From JANOMH01 sp031422295 (GTDB lineage: Bacteria; Pseudomonadota; Alphaproteobacteria; Rhodobacterales; Rhodobacteraceae), in the NCBI GenBank assembly GCA_031422295.1, contig JANOQM010000101.1:54662-118661 (forward strand): 64,000 nt of DNA, in the 5' to 3' direction. Under the pieces are notes generated by a model, which was not told the origin of the DNA, searched no databases, and saw only the letters and a list, made by a program, of their open reading frames with translations. Of this stretch, positions 62,550 through 64,000 are shown in pieces. The translations under genes and the position numbers were made by a program. How positions within the stretch are numbered: the first letter of the stretch is position 1; the number at the start of each line of letters is the position of its first letter.

Positions 62550-63782
62550 TCAACCGTCTAAAAGTGTAGCCCGCCTGCGCCGCAAGAACTGCGCGTCTTG
62601 CGGACTTGCCGCAAGCTCGATTGCCCGCCCATAGGCTGCTAATGCACCAGCGCGGTCGCCCCGTCGCAGCAGAACCTCGGCCATTGCCGCATGGACTGGT
62701 TGGTAATCTGTAAGTTCGGCCAAAAGTTCCTGCAGGTTTGCATGGGCCATGTCCAGCCCGCCAATTTCGGCAATCGCTACTGCCCGGTTCAGGCGGACCA
62801 CGGCGGTCGGCTCCATCAGCAATAGCGCGTCATACAGCAGCACAATTTGCGCCCAATCGACGCCCTCGTCCATCACATGACAGGCCGCAATTGCCGCCTT
62901 GATCTGATAAGGCCCGCGATTGCGCCGGGCCATCGCCTGTTCCAGCAACCCCAGACCTTCGGCAATTGCGGTATGGTCCCACATCCCACGGTCCTGTTCG
63001 GTCAGCGCCACGGTTTCGCCGTGCGCATTCACCCGCGCGGCCCGCCGGGAATGGGTGATCAGCAGCAGCGCCAGAAACCCTTCAACCTCGGCCTCGCCGT
63101 GGCGCAACTGGTTGATCAGCCGGGCCAGATAGATTGCTTCCTCGCACAGATCGCGGCGGTGCAGCGGACCTTGGGTGTAGCCTGTGGTAAAGATCAGATA
63201 GATCACGGTCAGAACCGAATTCAGCCGTTCGGCCCAATCCTCGGGGCCGGGCACCGCAAACGGAATGCCCGCCGCCGCAATCTTGGCCTTGGCGCGTGAC
63301 AGGCGCTGGCCCATTGTGGTGTCATTATCCAGAAAATTCGCTGCAATCTCGGTCGTGGTCAACCCGCCCAATGTGCGCAAGGTCAGCGCCACCTGCGATT
63401 TGGGCTCCAGTGCCGGATGGCAGCAGGTAAAGATCAGGCGTAACCGCTCGTCTGGGATCATATCAGGCTCGGTTTCATCGGCCTCATCAACCGCAAGCCG
63501 GGCCATATCGGCGGCTTTGCGGTCGGCCCGGACAGAACTGCGAATGCGGTCAATCGCTTTGCGCAGCGCTACCCGCAGCAGCCAGCCTTGGGGCGAATTG
63601 GGCAGGCCGGTGCGGCCCCAATGCACAAGGGCCGAAGCAGCGGCCTCTTGCAGCGCCTCTTCGGCCAGTTGGAAATTCCTAAGCCGGGCAATCAGTGCCG
63701 CCAAAAGCCGCCCCCGGTCATTGCGCATCACAGCGTCCAGCGCTTTTGATACGGCAATGCCCTGCGAGGCGGCCTGGCTCAT
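62550..63782 (-). CDS. ECF sigma factor with C-terminal TPR-like extension (ECF42 group)
   Basis: 410 aa. Sigma region 2 (ALIARLRNFQLAEEALQEAAAS) and region 4 (ALTLRTLGGLTTTEIAANFL, then GQRLSRAKAKI) occupy the first 180 residues; a 230-residue helical C-terminal extension with VVRLNRAVAIAEIGG and AGALAAYGRAIEL repeats follows, as in ECF42 factors that lack anti-sigma factors and occur with a YCII/DGPF gene. That partner is the truncated gene just upstream, one base away. Confidence 0.9.
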   Translation of the reverse strand: MSQAASQGIAVSKALDAVMRNDRGRLLAALIARLRNFQLAEEALQEAAASALVHWGRTGLPNSPQGWLLRVALRKAIDRIRSSVRADRKAADMARLAVDEADETEPDMIPDERLRLIFTCCHPALEPKSQVALTLRTLGGLTTTEIAANFLDNDTTMGQRLSRAKAKIAAAGIPFAVPGPEDWAERLNSVLTVIYLIFTTGYTQGPLHRRDLCEEAIYLARLINQLRHGEAEVEGFLALLLITHSRRAARVNAHGETVALTEQDRGMWDHTAIAEGLGLLEQAMARRNRGPYQIKAAIAACHVMDEGVDWAQIVLLYDALLLMEPTAVVRLNRAVAIAEIGGLDMAHANLQELLAELTDYQPVHAAMAEVLLRRGDRAGALAAYGRAIELAASPQDAQFLRRRRATLLDG

Positions 63783-63783
63783 C

Positions 63784-64000
63784 TTAGTTCCCCGCCGGAT
63801 TGTAGTCCATCAGCGGGCGCACTTCGACACTGCCCCATTCTGCGACAGGCATCAGTTCAGCATAGCGCAACGCGGCGTCAAGGTCTGGCACATCAATGAC
63901 GTAATAGCCGCCCAGATGTTCCTTGGTTTCGGCAAACGGGCCGTCCATTGTTTCAAATTTGCCGCCACGCAGGCGCAGGGTGGTGGCGGTTTCAACGCCT
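63784..64000 (-). CDS. YCII/DGPF domain protein (partial)
   Basis: The last 71 codons are in the window; the N-terminus lies beyond the right edge. LRLRGGKFETMDGPFAETKE holds the DGPF motif and HLGGYYVIDVPDLDAAL with VEVRPL closes the YCII ferredoxin-like fold. It ends 1 nt before the sigma factor start codon. DGPF proteins with ECF42 factors are presumed to sense or signal; the mechanism is unknown. Confidence 0.88.
   Translation of the reverse strand, partial: GVETATTLRLRGGKFETMDGPFAETKEHLGGYYVIDVPDLDAALRYAELMPVAEWGSVEVRPLMDYNPAGN

Overview
The window is about 60% GC and reads as an ordinary chromosomal segment of an alphaproteobacterium of the Rhodobacterales (Roseobacter group). The evidence is a LexA gene with a GAAC-N7-GAAC SOS box, a B12-dependent class II ribonucleotide reductase, gene-transfer-agent (GTA) type endolysin and holin genes beside ccm genes, the block trpE/trpG-trpD-trpC-moaC-moeA-lexA-comEC-gltX-gltA, and tight ATGA gene overlaps. 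I see no rRNA, transposase, integrase or CRISPR array. One tRNA gene is present.

Layout. 1-5.7 kb: a minus-strand operon (cbiD, cobK, a 3-methyladenine glycosylase, a fatty acid desaturase, a carboxylesterase) diverges from cobA-cobB; this is corrin ring synthesis. 5.7-11.5 kb: an MFS transporter, an NDUFAF6-like member of the phytoene/squalene synthase family, cimA, cysS and a DUF1697 gene. 11.5-19.3 kb: small accessory genes, including soxR divergent from a VOC gene across a SoxR-type promoter, then an aminotransferase, a PEP mutase family enzyme, an outer-membrane barrel, a non-pyrrolysine MttB homologue and anmK. 19.4-22.7 kb: tyrS, a Fur-family regulator and eno. 22.8-26.2 kb: an FGGY kinase diverging from a sugar-binding protein and permease, with no ATPase gene. 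26.4-30.6 kb: nrdJ and its long leader, then tRNA-Pro. 30.7-35.8 kb: DUF192, double cold-shock protein, pdxH, fabI, a LysE exporter, a xanthine phosphoribosyltransferase and an aminotransferase. 35.9-49.9 kb: ppiD-trpE, an Xre/RES toxin-antitoxin pair, a divergent polysaccharide deacetylase, trpGD-ung-trpC-moaC-moeA, lexA and comEC. 50-54.3 kb: gltX, gltA, DUF2087 and an enoyl-CoA hydratase. 54.3-60.4 kb: a minus-strand run argC-ccmE-endolysin-holin-ccmF-ccmH. 60-64 kb: murI, an acyltransferase, a LysR regulator, and an ECF sigma factor with a YCII/DGPF partner.

Connections. Cobalamin made by the first cluster is the cofactor needed by NrdJ. Chorismate enters tryptophan through trpE, G, D and C. 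ccmE, F and H mature cytochrome c. LexA, ComEC and the GTA-type lysis pair lie within about 11 kb; in Rhodobacter capsulatus homologues of these take part in GTA production and uptake.

The strongest items for follow-up are the lysis pair inside the ccm operon, the toxin-antitoxin module between trpE and trpG, an AT-rich mosaic 3' part of cysS, the SoxR promoter reading into a VOC gene, the ABC importer without an ATPase, and a 33-bp tandem duplication at the csp/DUF192 junction. I did not find a clearly new multi-gene system.
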